Below, piece by piece: positions 34,487-42,992 of a stretch of 64,000 nt of DNA (within the stretch, counting starts at the first letter, position 1; each line of letters starts with the position of its first letter). The notes under the pieces are model-generated. The model had not been told where the DNA came from. It was given only the letters and a program-made list of their open reading frames with translations, and searched no databases. The stretch covers positions 449,001 to 513,000 of the forward strand of contig NZ_CP136422.1 of assembly GCF_034355335.1 (NCBI RefSeq). Direction: 5' to 3'. The position numbers and the translations under genes were made by a program. The DNA comes from Blautia coccoides (lineage in GTDB: Bacteria; Bacillota; Clostridia; Lachnospirales; Lachnospiraceae).

Positions 34487-35485
34487 TTACCGTGAAGTAT
34501 TATAATGTGAAAAGTGATAGTTTCTTATAAATTCTTCAATATAGAGTGCGGAACCGCTGTCAATCGTATATTGAACTGGTAAAAGTTTTCCACCGCTTTC
34601 TCCATAGGCCTGGAGTATTTTTTCCTGCTCCGGTGTACAGCTTTGCAGATAATTTGACGATATAAGCAAATGACGTTTATTTTTTAAAAATGAATACAGG
34701 TTATCTGCGGTTGCCGTACTGTACAGCAGCACTTCTTTGGGAGACAGCATGGCATTCAATGAGGATAACTCCCATTTTAAAATGCCGGCAAAACGTTTGG
34801 TCTGGCATAAAATGCCTGATGGCTCTCCGGGTATAATTTTTGCCAGTAATTTAAGGGTGCCGGGAGACAGGATCGTAGATATAGGCAAAATTTTGTTTTT
34901 TGTGTCATGATCAATCTCTGTTCCAAGGAATAAGGGGATGTTCTTTTCCATTATCACGATCAAATCGTATTCCTGGAGTGAAAAAGTATGCTGCCCGTTT
35001 ATGTCGTTTACCAGAAACGGAAAAATTTTTGTATTAGGAAACTGCTCCAAATCTGTGATCAGGCAATCGAGCAGCTCCGGACAGCTTTCCATGACAGCTA
35101 TTTTAAAGACATTTTGTTCATCCTGCAGAGTTTTTAATCTTTTGCTGATAAGTCCTTCAATATCATCCAGGGAAAAACCGAGAGCCAGCAGTTCTTCCAG
35201 ATACTGGTCTACTGCGTCAATGGATTGTACAGGACCATTTTTTTCCTTGATAAAAGAACCTTTGCCCTGTATTACAGTTACAATACCGTTTTTTTCAAGG
35301 ATATTATAGGCATGTTTTACAGTTCCCCGCGCAATACCATAATTATCGAAAAAATCCTGACTGGTAGGCAGTTTGTCTCCTGGATTTAAAAATCCTTTTT
35401 GCACCGACTGGGTGATCCTGTCTGCTATCTGCTGGTAGATAGGCTGGTCAGATGTTTTGTCGATGACGATATCTGTTGATTTCAA
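34487..35485 (-). CDS. GntR-family regulator, copy 2 of a tandem pair (TTG start)
   Basis: The N-terminal GntR helix-turn-helix (QPIYQQIADRITQSVQKGFLNPGDKLPTSQDFFDNYGIARGTVKHAYNILEKNGIV) is followed by an alpha/beta domain like that of the next gene (VFKIAVMESCPELLDCLITDLEQFPNTKIFPF, YDLIVIMEKNIPLF). Length 332. The start is TTG with GGAGG seven bases upstream; no in-frame ATG fits before the conserved N-terminus. The rare start may keep the regulator level low. The pair are diverged paralogs rather than recent copies. Effector unknown; the first arm of the locus (DhaKL, MATE) is in the same transcript, so autoregulation is expected. Confidence 0.85.
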   Translation of the reverse strand: MKSTDIVIDKTSDQPIYQQIADRITQSVQKGFLNPGDKLPTSQDFFDNYGIARGTVKHAYNILEKNGIVTVIQGKGSFIKEKNGPVQSIDAVDQYLEELLALGFSLDDIEGLISKRLKTLQDEQNVFKIAVMESCPELLDCLITDLEQFPNTKIFPFLVNDINGQHTFSLQEYDLIVIMEKNIPLFLGTEIDHDTKNKILPISTILSPGTLKLLAKIIPGEPSGILCQTKRFAGILKWELSSLNAMLSPKEVLLYSTATADNLYSFLKNKRHLLISSNYLQSCTPEQEKILQAYGESGGKLLPVQYTIDSGSALYIEEFIRNYHFSHYNTSR

Positions 35486-35525
35486 GAAAAATCCTCCACT
35501 TCAATATAATGAAATACAGCATAAT

Positions 35526-36884
35526 TTATTCGAGGGGGAGACGCCGGTAAGCCAGTGGTCCCCGGAACAATACATAAGTATAATAGCAGGACAAAAAAGC
35601 TGCAATACTTTCTGATATAGGAAATGTCATCCATGTGTATATTAGTCCAAAATGCGAGAGTGCCCAAGCAATCGGTACAAGCAGAAAAACCTCTCTGAGC
35701 AGAGTTATGATTATATTCTGCCGTATACAGCCAGTGCTTTGGAACAGAGTAGGCATTAAAATTGTCAGGCCGAAAAACGGAAAACTTGTACTTATAATTC
35801 TTAAAGCGGGTATTCCGGTATGCATCAGGCTGTCAGAAGCATGAAAGAGGAGCAGTATCTCGCGCGTGAATAAGCAGAAACACAGAGTGCCTGCAGTAAG
35901 CGTGACTGTGGATATGGCAAGGCTGTACCATAAAGTATGCCACACACGCTTATATTTTCTGGCCCCATAGTTAAATCCCATAAGGGGAGTCACTCCCTGA
36001 TTTAAGCCATAGGTAGGAATGAGCAGAAACGTTTGGAGCTTATAGTAAATACCAAGGGAAGACACCGCATCCTCAGAAAAACGGGAGAGGACAGCGTTAA
36101 GCCCTGAGATATAAGCTGATACAAGAGCCATTCCCAATACAGAAGGAAGCCCTGTGATAAAGATTTCCTTTATCAAGTTAAAACGGGGGATTCGGAATGA
36201 CACAGTCAGAACAGTCTGCTTGAAAAATACTGTGATCACTGCCAGAGCAGCTGAAAGAAACTGCGATAATACAGTTGCAATTGCAGCACCAGAAATACCC
36301 ATTGCGGGAATGACTCCGAACCCCCATATAAAAATAGGGTCTAGAAGCAGATTCAGCAAGGCGGCAGCGGATTGAAATATCATAGGCATGAACGTATTGC
36401 CTGTTGCCTGCAGAATCCTGACAGCTACGTTTTCAGTGAATGGGGCAATTGAGAAGAGAAGTATAATGTTTAAATATTTAAGCCCCAGGGAAGCCACTTC
36501 TGTGTTGGCAGTAAAAATGGAAAAATATGGTTTTAAAATCAGTATGCCTATTATAACAAAAAAACTCCAATTAATCAATGACAAAACAAACCCGTTAAAT
36601 GCAGTGGAGGATGCATTTTCTGAGTCGTTTGCACCTAAAGCTTTTGCAATTATTATATTGGTGCCAGCACCGGTTCCCGATGCCACGGCGGTAATTAAGG
36701 TCTGCACAGGGAACGCCAGGGATAAGGCTGTCAGACCGTTGCCGTCATAGTGAGAGATATATACACTGTCAATGATGTTATAAAGAGACTGCACCAGTAA
36801 AGAGAGCATAATGGGGGAAGACAGTGACATAATGAGCGGCAGTAAAGGCCGGGTTCCCATACTCTCTGTAGAAACCTGTTTCAT
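35526..36884 (-). CDS. MATE-family efflux transporter
   Basis: This is a multidrug and toxin extrusion family antiporter with twelve predicted helices and about 452 residues. N-terminal PLIMSLSSPIMLSLLVQSLYNIIDSVYISHYDGNGLTALSLAFPVQTLI and GTGAGTNIIIAKALGANDSENA are typical. GGAGG lies 8 bp before the ATG chosen, and only 2 bp before an ATG two codons upstream. It lies between dhaL and the GntR pair in one leftward operon. In this setting it could export a product or an unwanted by-product of the pathway; the cargo is unknown. Confidence 0.92.
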   Translation of the reverse strand: MKQVSTESMGTRPLLPLIMSLSSPIMLSLLVQSLYNIIDSVYISHYDGNGLTALSLAFPVQTLITAVASGTGAGTNIIIAKALGANDSENASSTAFNGFVLSLINWSFFVIIGILILKPYFSIFTANTEVASLGLKYLNIILLFSIAPFTENVAVRILQATGNTFMPMIFQSAAALLNLLLDPIFIWGFGVIPAMGISGAAIATVLSQFLSAALAVITVFFKQTVLTVSFRIPRFNLIKEIFITGLPSVLGMALVSAYISGLNAVLSRFSEDAVSSLGIYYKLQTFLLIPTYGLNQGVTPLMGFNYGARKYKRVWHTLWYSLAISTVTLTAGTLCFCLFTREILLLFHASDSLMHTGIPALRIISTSFPFFGLTILMPTLFQSTGCIRQNIIITLLREVFLLVPIAWALSHFGLIYTWMTFPISESIAAFLSCYYTYVLFRGPLAYRRLPLE

Positions 36885-36947
36885 ATTCATTACCTCCGTG
36901 TTCGGGAAAAATTCCGTAAAATAAAAATTTTATGCAACTTCTGCTGT

Positions 36948-37583
36948 TTACACGATATATGATGTAAAGGATTGCAGGATTAAAACAATAGCAGCAGCGC
37001 CCGGATCCTTTTGTCCTATTGTCCTGTCTCCAAGATAACCAGAACGCCCTGTTCGAGCCTTCATATTTATTGTATTTTCAGCTCCGGCCGAGGCGGATTC
37101 CTGTGCCTTGACCGCAGCTTCCGGCAGGAGCAGACCTGACTCTGCGGAATGACGCAGGGAATCAGCAGCAGGTACCAGGGCGTCAAGAAGGGTTTTGTCA
37201 CCGGGCTGTGCCTTTCCTCTTTTTTGAACACTGGCAACGGCTGCATCGAATATCCTTGAAGCCTTTAGAGTGTCAATAAAGGTAAAGGACTCTGCCTCTT
37301 TTCCTGCGGCTTTCATCATGGTGATCAAAAGGGTTGCAAATGTAGAAGCGGCTTTTGGGGAAAAGGCATCTGCGCAGGAAAACAGAAGCTCTGAAATGGA
37401 ATCATAGTCCTGTCCAAGTATTCTCTGCTTAATTTCCGTGAAGCCTATAACCATAGTCATACCCAGATCTCCGTCTCCGATAGCAGAGTCTAGATTCGTC
37501 AGCATTACTTCTGCGGAAATCATGTGGTCGCTGAGGCGCAGCATCATTTGACGAATATCTTCTGTGGATAATTGGTTTTTCAT
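36948..37583 (-). CDS. dhaL: DhaL-type dihydroxyacetone kinase nucleotide-binding subunit
   Basis: This subunit carries the nucleotide in two-part dihydroxyacetone kinases. The metal-binding aspartates lie in LDSAIGDGDLGMTM (residues 27-40), followed by the helical barrel motifs ASTFATLLITMMKAAG, GDKTLLDALVPA and GRSGYLGDRTIGQKDPGAAAI. Length 211 is normal. It is 12 bp after dhaK. In PTS-dependent systems DhaL is rephosphorylated by DhaM, but no DhaM gene is in the window. The paired kinase may work on a ketose other than dihydroxyacetone; related pairs phosphorylate C4 sugars. Confidence 0.92.
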   Translation of the reverse strand: MKNQLSTEDIRQMMLRLSDHMISAEVMLTNLDSAIGDGDLGMTMVIGFTEIKQRILGQDYDSISELLFSCADAFSPKAASTFATLLITMMKAAGKEAESFTFIDTLKASRIFDAAVASVQKRGKAQPGDKTLLDALVPAADSLRHSAESGLLLPEAAVKAQESASAGAENTINMKARTGRSGYLGDRTIGQKDPGAAAIVLILQSFTSYIV

Positions 37584-37595
37584 AGGTATCTCCTT

Positions 37596-38597
37596 TCAAT
37601 TTTGTATAAAAAAAGGTGTCTCTGCAGGGGCATCCAGCAGTTCCTTTAATTCATCGTCCAGTTTCATGAGGGTCAGAGACGCGCCGGGCATTTCCATTGA
37701 GCATGCATATCGTCCAATATAAGGGCGGTATACCTTGAGACCTCTTTCAGTGAGTAACAAGTTAATTTTCCGATAAAGTATATAGAGCTCTTCCAGCGGT
37801 GTTCCGCCTAAGCTGTTTACTAATACAGCAACCTCGTCCCCCTTGCAAAATGGAAGGTCCTCTGCCACATAATCAACCAGAACCGCAGCAATTTTATCTG
37901 CATTTTCAAGCTTGCAGCGTTGTACGCCCGCTTCTCCGTGGATGCCCATTCCGATTTCCATTTCATCATCCGGTACTGTAAATGTGGGTCTGCCCACTGT
38001 GGGTAGTGTACAGGAACCAAGGGCAACTCCCATGCTTCTCATGTTGAAAACAGCTTTTTCGGCAGCAGCTCGAACCGCTGATAAGTCGGCTCCAGTCTCT
38101 GCTTTTGCTCCGGCTATTTTATAGGCAAAAAACAAGCCGGCTACCCCTCGCCTTTTTTGCCAGTCTTCACGGGGAGCAGAAGCAACGTCGTCGGTGACAA
38201 GAACAGTCTGTACCTGAATGCCATCTTCTTCACAGTCCTCAGCTGCCATATCAAAGTTCATCATATCTCCCTGATATCTTCCGTAGAGATACAAAACTCC
38301 TTTGCCGCTGTCCACTGCTTTAGTTACCTGTTTCATCTGCGAAGAGGTGGGAGAGGAAAAGACATTACCGACAGCGCATCCATCAGCCATACCTTTCCCT
38401 ACATAACCAAGAAAAACGGGCAGGTGCCCAAAGCCGCCCCCCGTAACAACAGCTACTTTACCAGCAACCGGAGCATCAGTGCGCACGATTGCTCTTGCAT
38501 CTCCGTCTGCTGCCTTCAAAAGATTTTTGTGGGCTGCAAGAATTCCCTCCATGGATTCATCGACGAAGTTAAAGGGATCATTGATCAGTTTTTTCAT
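37596..38597 (-). CDS. dhaK: DhaK-type dihydroxyacetone kinase substrate-binding subunit
   Basis: DhaK binds a short ketose covalently through a histidine and passes it to DhaL for phosphorylation. The protein shows KLINDPFNFVDESMEGILAAH at the start, VAVVTGGGFGHLPVFLGYVGKGMADGCAVGNVFSSP (residues 48-90) and MGIHGEAGVQR with the substrate-binding histidine near residue 215. About 333 residues. The ATG with AGGAGA six bases in front is used; the frame extends ten codons upstream. It is the first gene of the leftward operon, divergent from the ABC importer, with TATACATA boxes in its leader. The substrate may be a triose or tetrulose from the imported compound. Confidence 0.92.
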   Translation of the reverse strand: MKKLINDPFNFVDESMEGILAAHKNLLKAADGDARAIVRTDAPVAGKVAVVTGGGFGHLPVFLGYVGKGMADGCAVGNVFSSPTSSQMKQVTKAVDSGKGVLYLYGRYQGDMMNFDMAAEDCEEDGIQVQTVLVTDDVASAPREDWQKRRGVAGLFFAYKIAGAKAETGADLSAVRAAAEKAVFNMRSMGVALGSCTLPTVGRPTFTVPDDEMEIGMGIHGEAGVQRCKLENADKIAAVLVDYVAEDLPFCKGDEVAVLVNSLGGTPLEELYILYRKINLLLTERGLKVYRPYIGRYACSMEMPGASLTLMKLDDELKELLDAPAETPFFIQN

Positions 38598-38636
38598 AAG
38601 ACCGTCTCCTTTCATAGAATTATACAAATTTTAAAA

Positions 38637-38652
38637 TATGTATATATGTATA
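38637..38652 (-). promoter_or_regulatory. Two adjacent TATACATA boxes before dhaK
   Basis: Read toward dhaK the sequence is TATACATA twice in direct contact, about 40 bp before the start codon and just downstream of the -10 box. The same octamer occurs twice in the opposite arm, so it is a likely GntR site. Confidence 0.55.
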
Positions 38653-38664
38653 ACTTTTGCAGGT

Positions 38665-38693
38665 ATTATAGCATAATAAATTCAATAAAACAA
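38665..38693 (-). promoter_or_regulatory. Probable dhaK promoter
   Basis: On the reverse strand TATAAT (38670-38665) follows TTGTTT (38693-38688) by 17 bp. The -35 match is weak. Confidence 0.5.
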
Positions 38694-38829
38694 TAGAAAT
38701 ATAAAATAAAAAGTATTTGTATATATCTATATGGCAAAAAAACGCATATTAAATAAACTAAAAAAACAACATTAAATAAGTAATAGTTGGATAATATGAA
38801 AATAAATTGCAAAAAATATGAAAAAAATA

Positions 38830-38858
38830 TTGACAAATCCATATACTATGACTATAAT
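38830..38858 (+). promoter_or_regulatory. Consensus promoter of the ABC/SDR/CUS-like operon
   Basis: TTGACA (38830-38835) and TATAAT (38853-38858) are exactly 17 bp apart, both perfect. The leader to the first start codon is about 105 bases and contains the paired TATACATA boxes, so a strong promoter held down by a repressor is the simplest reading. Confidence 0.85.
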
Positions 38859-38925
38859 CGAAAACATCAAAGAGAATTTAGGACGGACAAAAAGGAGACT
38901 TGAAAAAATTACTTACCATTTGGAC

Positions 38926-38945
38926 TATACATAAATATATACATA
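38926..38945 (+). promoter_or_regulatory. Paired TATACATA boxes before the ABC operon
   Basis: TATACATA occurs at 38926-38933 and 38938-38945, 12 bp apart, between the promoter and the ribosome site. Orientation relative to the gene is the same as for the boxes in front of dhaK. Confidence 0.55.
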
Positions 38946-38970
38946 TATAATCCAATAAAGGAGGGGTAAA

Positions 38971-40044
38971 ATGAGCAGTCAACTGGAACTGAAAGAGCTT
39001 GTAAAAGATTATAAAGGCTTCCGTGCAGTGGACAAAATCAACATCCAGATACAAAAAGGAGATATTCTGTCCCTGTTGGGGCCAAGTGGGTGCGGAAAGA
39101 CAACAACCTTACGAATGATCGCAGGTTTGCTCACACCTACGGAAGGAGATGTATTTCTCGCCGGTGACAAAATAACAGAAAAGCCGCCATACAAACGGGA
39201 TATAGCAATGGTTTTTCAGAATTATGCTTTATTTCCCCACATGAGTGTCTATGACAATGTGGTATATGGTTTGAAGAACAGAGGGATCAAGGATAAAAAA
39301 ATGCTGAAAAAGAAAGCCGAGGAGGTTCTTTCCATTGTACAGCTGGAAGGCGTGGAAGGTCGGTTTCCAAGACAATTATCCGGAGGACAGCAGCAGAGAG
39401 TGTCGCTGGCAAGAGCTATGGTTGTAGAACCAAAAATCATGCTGTTTGATGAGCCACTTTCCAATCTGGATGCAAAATTGAGAGTTCAGACAAGAATTGA
39501 GATCCGTAATCTTTTGAAACAACTAAACATCACTGCTATTTATGTTACCCATGACCAGGAGGAGGCTCTGACTATCTCTGACTGGATCGCGGTGATGAAT
39601 AAGGGCAGAATAGAACAGCTTGCATCACCCACGGAACTCTACAGTAAGCCGAAAACAAAGTTTGTGGCTGATTTTATAGGCCATGCCAACCTTCTGGAAG
39701 GAGTTGTGGAAAAAATTTCAGAAGGACATGTGGAGGTTATGCTTCGCAACGGTATGTTGGTGCACTGTATATCGCCATCGGAAATATCTGTAGGTGATAA
39801 GAAATTTATTCTGGTACGCCCTGAAAATATTAATATTCTGCCTGTTGAGTCTATGGCAGAGAATTTGTTTGATGCATCGGTAGAAGAACGAAATTTCCTT
39901 GGTTCTGTAGTCAGATATAAAGTCAGGCTGGCAAGCGGTATTGCTCTTGAGTGTGAAATTCATCCGGATCATGCGTTTGCAGATGTGCAGGATGTTGTTA
40001 AAGTACAATTCAATAAGGAGAAGATGGTACTGGTGGGTTCATGA
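38971..40044 (+). CDS. PotA-type ABC transporter ATP-binding protein
   Basis: This is the ATPase of a polyamine/opine/iron-type ABC importer. It shows Walker A GPSGCGKTT (about residue 37), the Q-loop MVFQNYALFPHMS, signature LSGGQQQRVSLARAM, Walker B IMLFDEPLSNLD and the switch histidine THDQEEAL. Residues 240-357 form a TOBE-like regulatory domain. Length 357 is standard for PotA/FbpC. AGGAGGGG precedes the ATG. It is first in an operon with its own binding protein and two permeases, unlike the two sugar ABC operons in this window, which lack an ATPase. Confidence 0.95.
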   Translation: MSSQLELKELVKDYKGFRAVDKINIQIQKGDILSLLGPSGCGKTTTLRMIAGLLTPTEGDVFLAGDKITEKPPYKRDIAMVFQNYALFPHMSVYDNVVYGLKNRGIKDKKMLKKKAEEVLSIVQLEGVEGRFPRQLSGGQQQRVSLARAMVVEPKIMLFDEPLSNLDAKLRVQTRIEIRNLLKQLNITAIYVTHDQEEALTISDWIAVMNKGRIEQLASPTELYSKPKTKFVADFIGHANLLEGVVEKISEGHVEVMLRNGMLVHCISPSEISVGDKKFILVRPENINILPVESMAENLFDASVEERNFLGSVVRYKVRLASGIALECEIHPDHAFADVQDVVKVQFNKEKMVLVGS

Positions 40045-40051
40045 GGTGCGA

Positions 40052-40079
40052 TTAAAAACTGTAAGGATACAGTTTTTAA
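40052..40079 (+). other. Perfect 12-bp hairpin between ATPase and binding-protein genes
   Basis: TTAAAAACTGTA and TACAGTTTTTAA are separated by the tetraloop AGGA. It lies 28 bp before the binding-protein start and may stabilise the 5' end of a processed message or reduce readthrough. Confidence 0.65.
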
Positions 40080-40107
40080 ATAAAAATTCCACAAAGGAGG
40101 TACACAA

Positions 40108-41250
40108 ATGAAAAGAAAAATGGCAATGCTGGCTCTTAGTGCGGTTGTGGTCCTGGGATGTATAGGGTGCGGCGGCAATTCCGGAAATGATGAATCGAAG
40201 CCGGCAGAGGCAGAAGACCAGACAGAAAACAGCGGAAAAACAGACAGCAATGCAGATGACACCACATCCGAAAAACCTTTTGCGGGTCAGACGGTGAGAG
40301 TCACATCCTGGGGCGGCACATATGAAGAGACACTGAGGAATATTGTGAAACCTGCATTTGAGGAGAGAACAGGAGCTACTATGGAAATCGTGCTTGGCTC
40401 GGCACCGCTTGCTCAGTTGAAAGCAGAAGGCGATGATCCCTCTGTTGATGTACTGCATGTGAATTACTATGAGATGATGAATGGAAAATTACTGGGAGTA
40501 ACAAAAGAATTGGATTATGATGCCATGTCTAATGCGCCCGATTTGTATGATGAGGCAAAGGAAAACGAATATGGCGTTATCACAAACTGGGGGACAAGAG
40601 GATATGCTTACCGCAATGACCTGATTGACGCACCTACGAGCTGGAAGGATCTCTGGAATCCCGAGTATGCGGGGAAAGTTATTGTGAGTGACGTGACCTT
40701 TGGCGGAGGTTATGAACTTGCAGAAATGGCTGCCCATGCATTTTTTGATACCAGCCTTACGGATAAATCGTGCTGGGATGGGGTTTTTGAGAAACTGGAA
40801 GAATTAGCACCTAATGTGTATATGGTATCTACCCAGCACAGCGATACAGATACTGCCCTTATCAATGGGGATGCAGTGATCGCTATCCATACCAATGGAC
40901 GTACAGCAATGCTGTCTAATGACGGACACGATGAGATATCTTATGCAGACCTGGAAGAGGGTCTCCCAGGAATGCCCACGTATGTGGCAGTGGCTAAAAA
41001 CACAAAGGTTCCAGAACTGGCCAATGAACTGGTCAACGAACTGATCGGAGTGGAGGCAGAATATGCCTATGCTACAAATAACTTCTATGCACCGTCGAAC
41101 AGAAAATGTGAGGTTCCTGAGGAGCTGCAGCCATTCATGCCATACGGTGAAGAAGCAATCCAGAAACTGATATTCTTTGACCAGGAGATGATAACAGAGG
41201 AAGACAGAGCAGAATTTGTTGACCGCTGGAATAAGGTGTTTAAGAATTAA
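40108..41250 (+). CDS. PotD-type extracellular substrate-binding lipoprotein
   Basis: A lipoprotein signal (VVVLGCIGCGG) and acidic linker are followed by a PotD/AfuA-type binding fold (VRVTSWGGTYEETLRNIVKPAFEERTGATMEIV, DVLHVNYYEMMNGKLLG, TSWKDLWNPEYAGKVIVSD). Length 380. This family binds polyamines, some amino acids, opines such as mannopine, iron and phosphonates, so the family alone does not define the ligand. The polyamine-binding aspartates of PotD cannot be confirmed by eye. Given the opine-synthase-like genes downstream, an amino-acid-derived conjugate is a candidate. Hairpins flank the gene on both sides. Confidence 0.92.
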   Translation: MKRKMAMLALSAVVVLGCIGCGGNSGNDESKPAEAEDQTENSGKTDSNADDTTSEKPFAGQTVRVTSWGGTYEETLRNIVKPAFEERTGATMEIVLGSAPLAQLKAEGDDPSVDVLHVNYYEMMNGKLLGVTKELDYDAMSNAPDLYDEAKENEYGVITNWGTRGYAYRNDLIDAPTSWKDLWNPEYAGKVIVSDVTFGGGYELAEMAAHAFFDTSLTDKSCWDGVFEKLEELAPNVYMVSTQHSDTDTALINGDAVIAIHTNGRTAMLSNDGHDEISYADLEEGLPGMPTYVAVAKNTKVPELANELVNELIGVEAEYAYATNNFYAPSNRKCEVPEELQPFMPYGEEAIQKLIFFDQEMITEEDRAEFVDRWNKVFKN

Positions 41251-41271
41251 GACTCAGCCCTCCGCTCGATA

Positions 41272-41292
41272 CCCGTCTGCATGTCAGGCGGG
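41272..41292 (+). other. Hairpin after the binding-protein gene
   Basis: CCCGTCTG (41272-41279) pairs with CAGGCGGG (41285-41292, one G-U) with a five-base loop. There is no T-run, so message stabilisation is more likely than termination. Confidence 0.6.
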
Positions 41293-41322
41293 GCGGGTGG
41301 AAATCAGAACAGGAGGGTGTGT

Positions 41323-42171
41323 ATGAAACAAAAAGAAAAAAAGTGGACCTATGTAAATAAGTGGTACATAATTCTTCCAATTGCTTTTTTAATGGTGATT
41401 TATCTGATACCCCTTTGCAGAATGCTATGGTTGAGTATCTGTGATAAAGATACGGGGAAGTATACCGCAGAGTATTTTATGGCGTTTTTTAAGGACAGGT
41501 ATTATATAGGGGTTTTGACAAGAACGCTTATTTTGAGCCTGTGGTCGGTAGTGTTCTGCATTATTATGGGGTATCCGGTTGCTTATAAGATTGCCCATAT
41601 GAAAGGATGGAAACGGAGTATTGCCACAACATTTCTGGTTCTTCCTCTTTGGGTTTCCATAACCATTCGTATGTTTGGCTGGATGGCGATCCTGCCAAAA
41701 AGTGGTGTATTTAGTATTGTTCTGCAGGCACTGCATATCATTTCTGAGCCTCAGAATTTTTTAGGAAGTAATGTTGGGGTAATTATGGGACTGATTCACT
41801 GCGGGCTTCCATATTTTGCAATGATAATGATAAGCCCTATTGAAAATGTGGATCCGTGCGTAGAGGAGGCATCTTATGTATTCGGAGCAGGTTTCGTAAA
41901 GACGTTTTTTAAGGTGACACTTCCCCTTACATCTCCCGGAATCGTATCAGGCGCACTTTTAGTGTTTGCATTGAATACAGCGGCCTTTATGGTGCCCGTG
42001 ATGCTTGGCGGCGGTAAGGTAATGGTCATGACTAATATGATTTATCAGCAGACCATGTTCATTTTTGACTGGAATTTTGCGGCGGCATTATCTGTAATTC
42101 TTTTGTTTGTATCAATGTTTATAGTCACATTGTCCAGTTTCCTATCTAATAAAATGAGGATACAGGAATGA
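41323..42171 (+). CDS. PotB-type ABC transporter permease
   Basis: This permease subunit has about 282 residues and six helices. The EAA loop reads VEEASYVFGAGFVKTFFKVTLPLTSPGIVSG near residue 190, as in PotB/FbpB-type permeases. AGGAGGG lies 6 bp before the chosen ATG; an in-frame ATG 14 codons earlier would place the upstream hairpin in the coding sequence and is unlikely. The second permease follows after 20 bp. Confidence 0.94.
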   Translation: MKQKEKKWTYVNKWYIILPIAFLMVIYLIPLCRMLWLSICDKDTGKYTAEYFMAFFKDRYYIGVLTRTLILSLWSVVFCIIMGYPVAYKIAHMKGWKRSIATTFLVLPLWVSITIRMFGWMAILPKSGVFSIVLQALHIISEPQNFLGSNVGVIMGLIHCGLPYFAMIMISPIENVDPCVEEASYVFGAGFVKTFFKVTLPLTSPGIVSGALLVFALNTAAFMVPVMLGGGKVMVMTNMIYQQTMFIFDWNFAAALSVILLFVSMFIVTLSSFLSNKMRIQE

Positions 42172-42191
42172 TTTGAGGGAGAGGTGGAGTT

Positions 42192-42977
42192 ATGCGTAAA
42201 TACAAATTAGCAGGGACGATCTTTAATTCTATTGTTTATCTTTTTCTCCTTCTGCCCCTGATCGTGGTGATCATTACATCCTTTGGAGAGGGAAACCGGG
42301 CAGTATTTCCTGCACATGGGTTTACTTTAAAATGGTATACAGAAGCGCTGCATAATGTGGATTTCTTTGAGTCTGTATTTATCAGCTTAAAGATAGCTGT
42401 GGTCAGTACATTGATTTCAGCTGTGTTGGGAACAATGGTCAGCCTTTATTTCTGGAAAACAAAAGGAAGACTAAAGGAGATATTTGAACTGATTTTTATG
42501 GCTCCCATGGTGGTGCCAACAGTGGTATATGCAGTAGCTTTTTTACTGGCATTTTCTTCCTGGAAGTTTGTAGTGCCGTATTGGAAGCTTGTTTTATCTT
42601 ACTGTGCTATACAGATACCGTATGTGATCAGAAGTGTTACCGCTGCATTATATGGATTGGATGTCAGTTTTGAGGAGGCTTCTCTGGTTCTGGGAGCAAG
42701 GCCTATGAAGACACTTTATAAAGTTACACTTCCGTGTATAAAGCGGGGAATCATCTCGGGTATTATATTTGCTTTTGTAGTTTCTTTTGACGAAGCCGTC
42801 ATTATCATGTTTTTGAGAAATGCATCTACCGTGACATATCCGCTTAGGCTGTATACGCATATAACGGAACAATTTTCTCCTATGGTATCTGCATTTTCAG
42901 CAGTTTTCATACTGATATCATTCCTTGTTATCTATGTAATAGAGAGGATTTTTGGTTTAAGCAATATGTATCAGTAG
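42192..42977 (+). CDS. PotC-type ABC transporter permease
   Basis: This is the partner permease, 261 residues with six helices and an EAA loop FEEASLVLGARPMKTLYKVTLPCIKRGIISG near residue 160. N-terminal LAGTIFNSIVYLFLLLPLIVVIITSFGE and FTLKWYTEAL are typical of PotC. The first SDR gene starts 15 bp later, so transport and metabolism genes are one transcript. Confidence 0.95.
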   Translation: MRKYKLAGTIFNSIVYLFLLLPLIVVIITSFGEGNRAVFPAHGFTLKWYTEALHNVDFFESVFISLKIAVVSTLISAVLGTMVSLYFWKTKGRLKEIFELIFMAPMVVPTVVYAVAFLLAFSSWKFVVPYWKLVLSYCAIQIPYVIRSVTAALYGLDVSFEEASLVLGARPMKTLYKVTLPCIKRGIISGIIFAFVVSFDEAVIIMFLRNASTVTYPLRLYTHITEQFSPMVSAFSAVFILISFLVIYVIERIFGLSNMYQ

Positions 42978-42992
42978 ATAGGGGGAGTAAAG

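Larger units (their letters stand above)
38628..38970. other. AT-rich divergent intergenic region
   Basis: This gap between dhaK and the ABC operon is very AT-rich. It holds the dhaK promoter and boxes on the left, TTGTATATATCTATATGG near 38715 (a possible third box), the consensus promoter at 38830 and two more TATACATA boxes before the ABC operon. No coding potential is seen. Confidence 0.7.

Noticed and set aside
38971..42977. Plain spermidine/putrescine importer
   Set aside because: Not excluded, but the family also carries opines, amino acids and iron, and the downstream genes have no known polyamine role, so I did not assign potABCD names.
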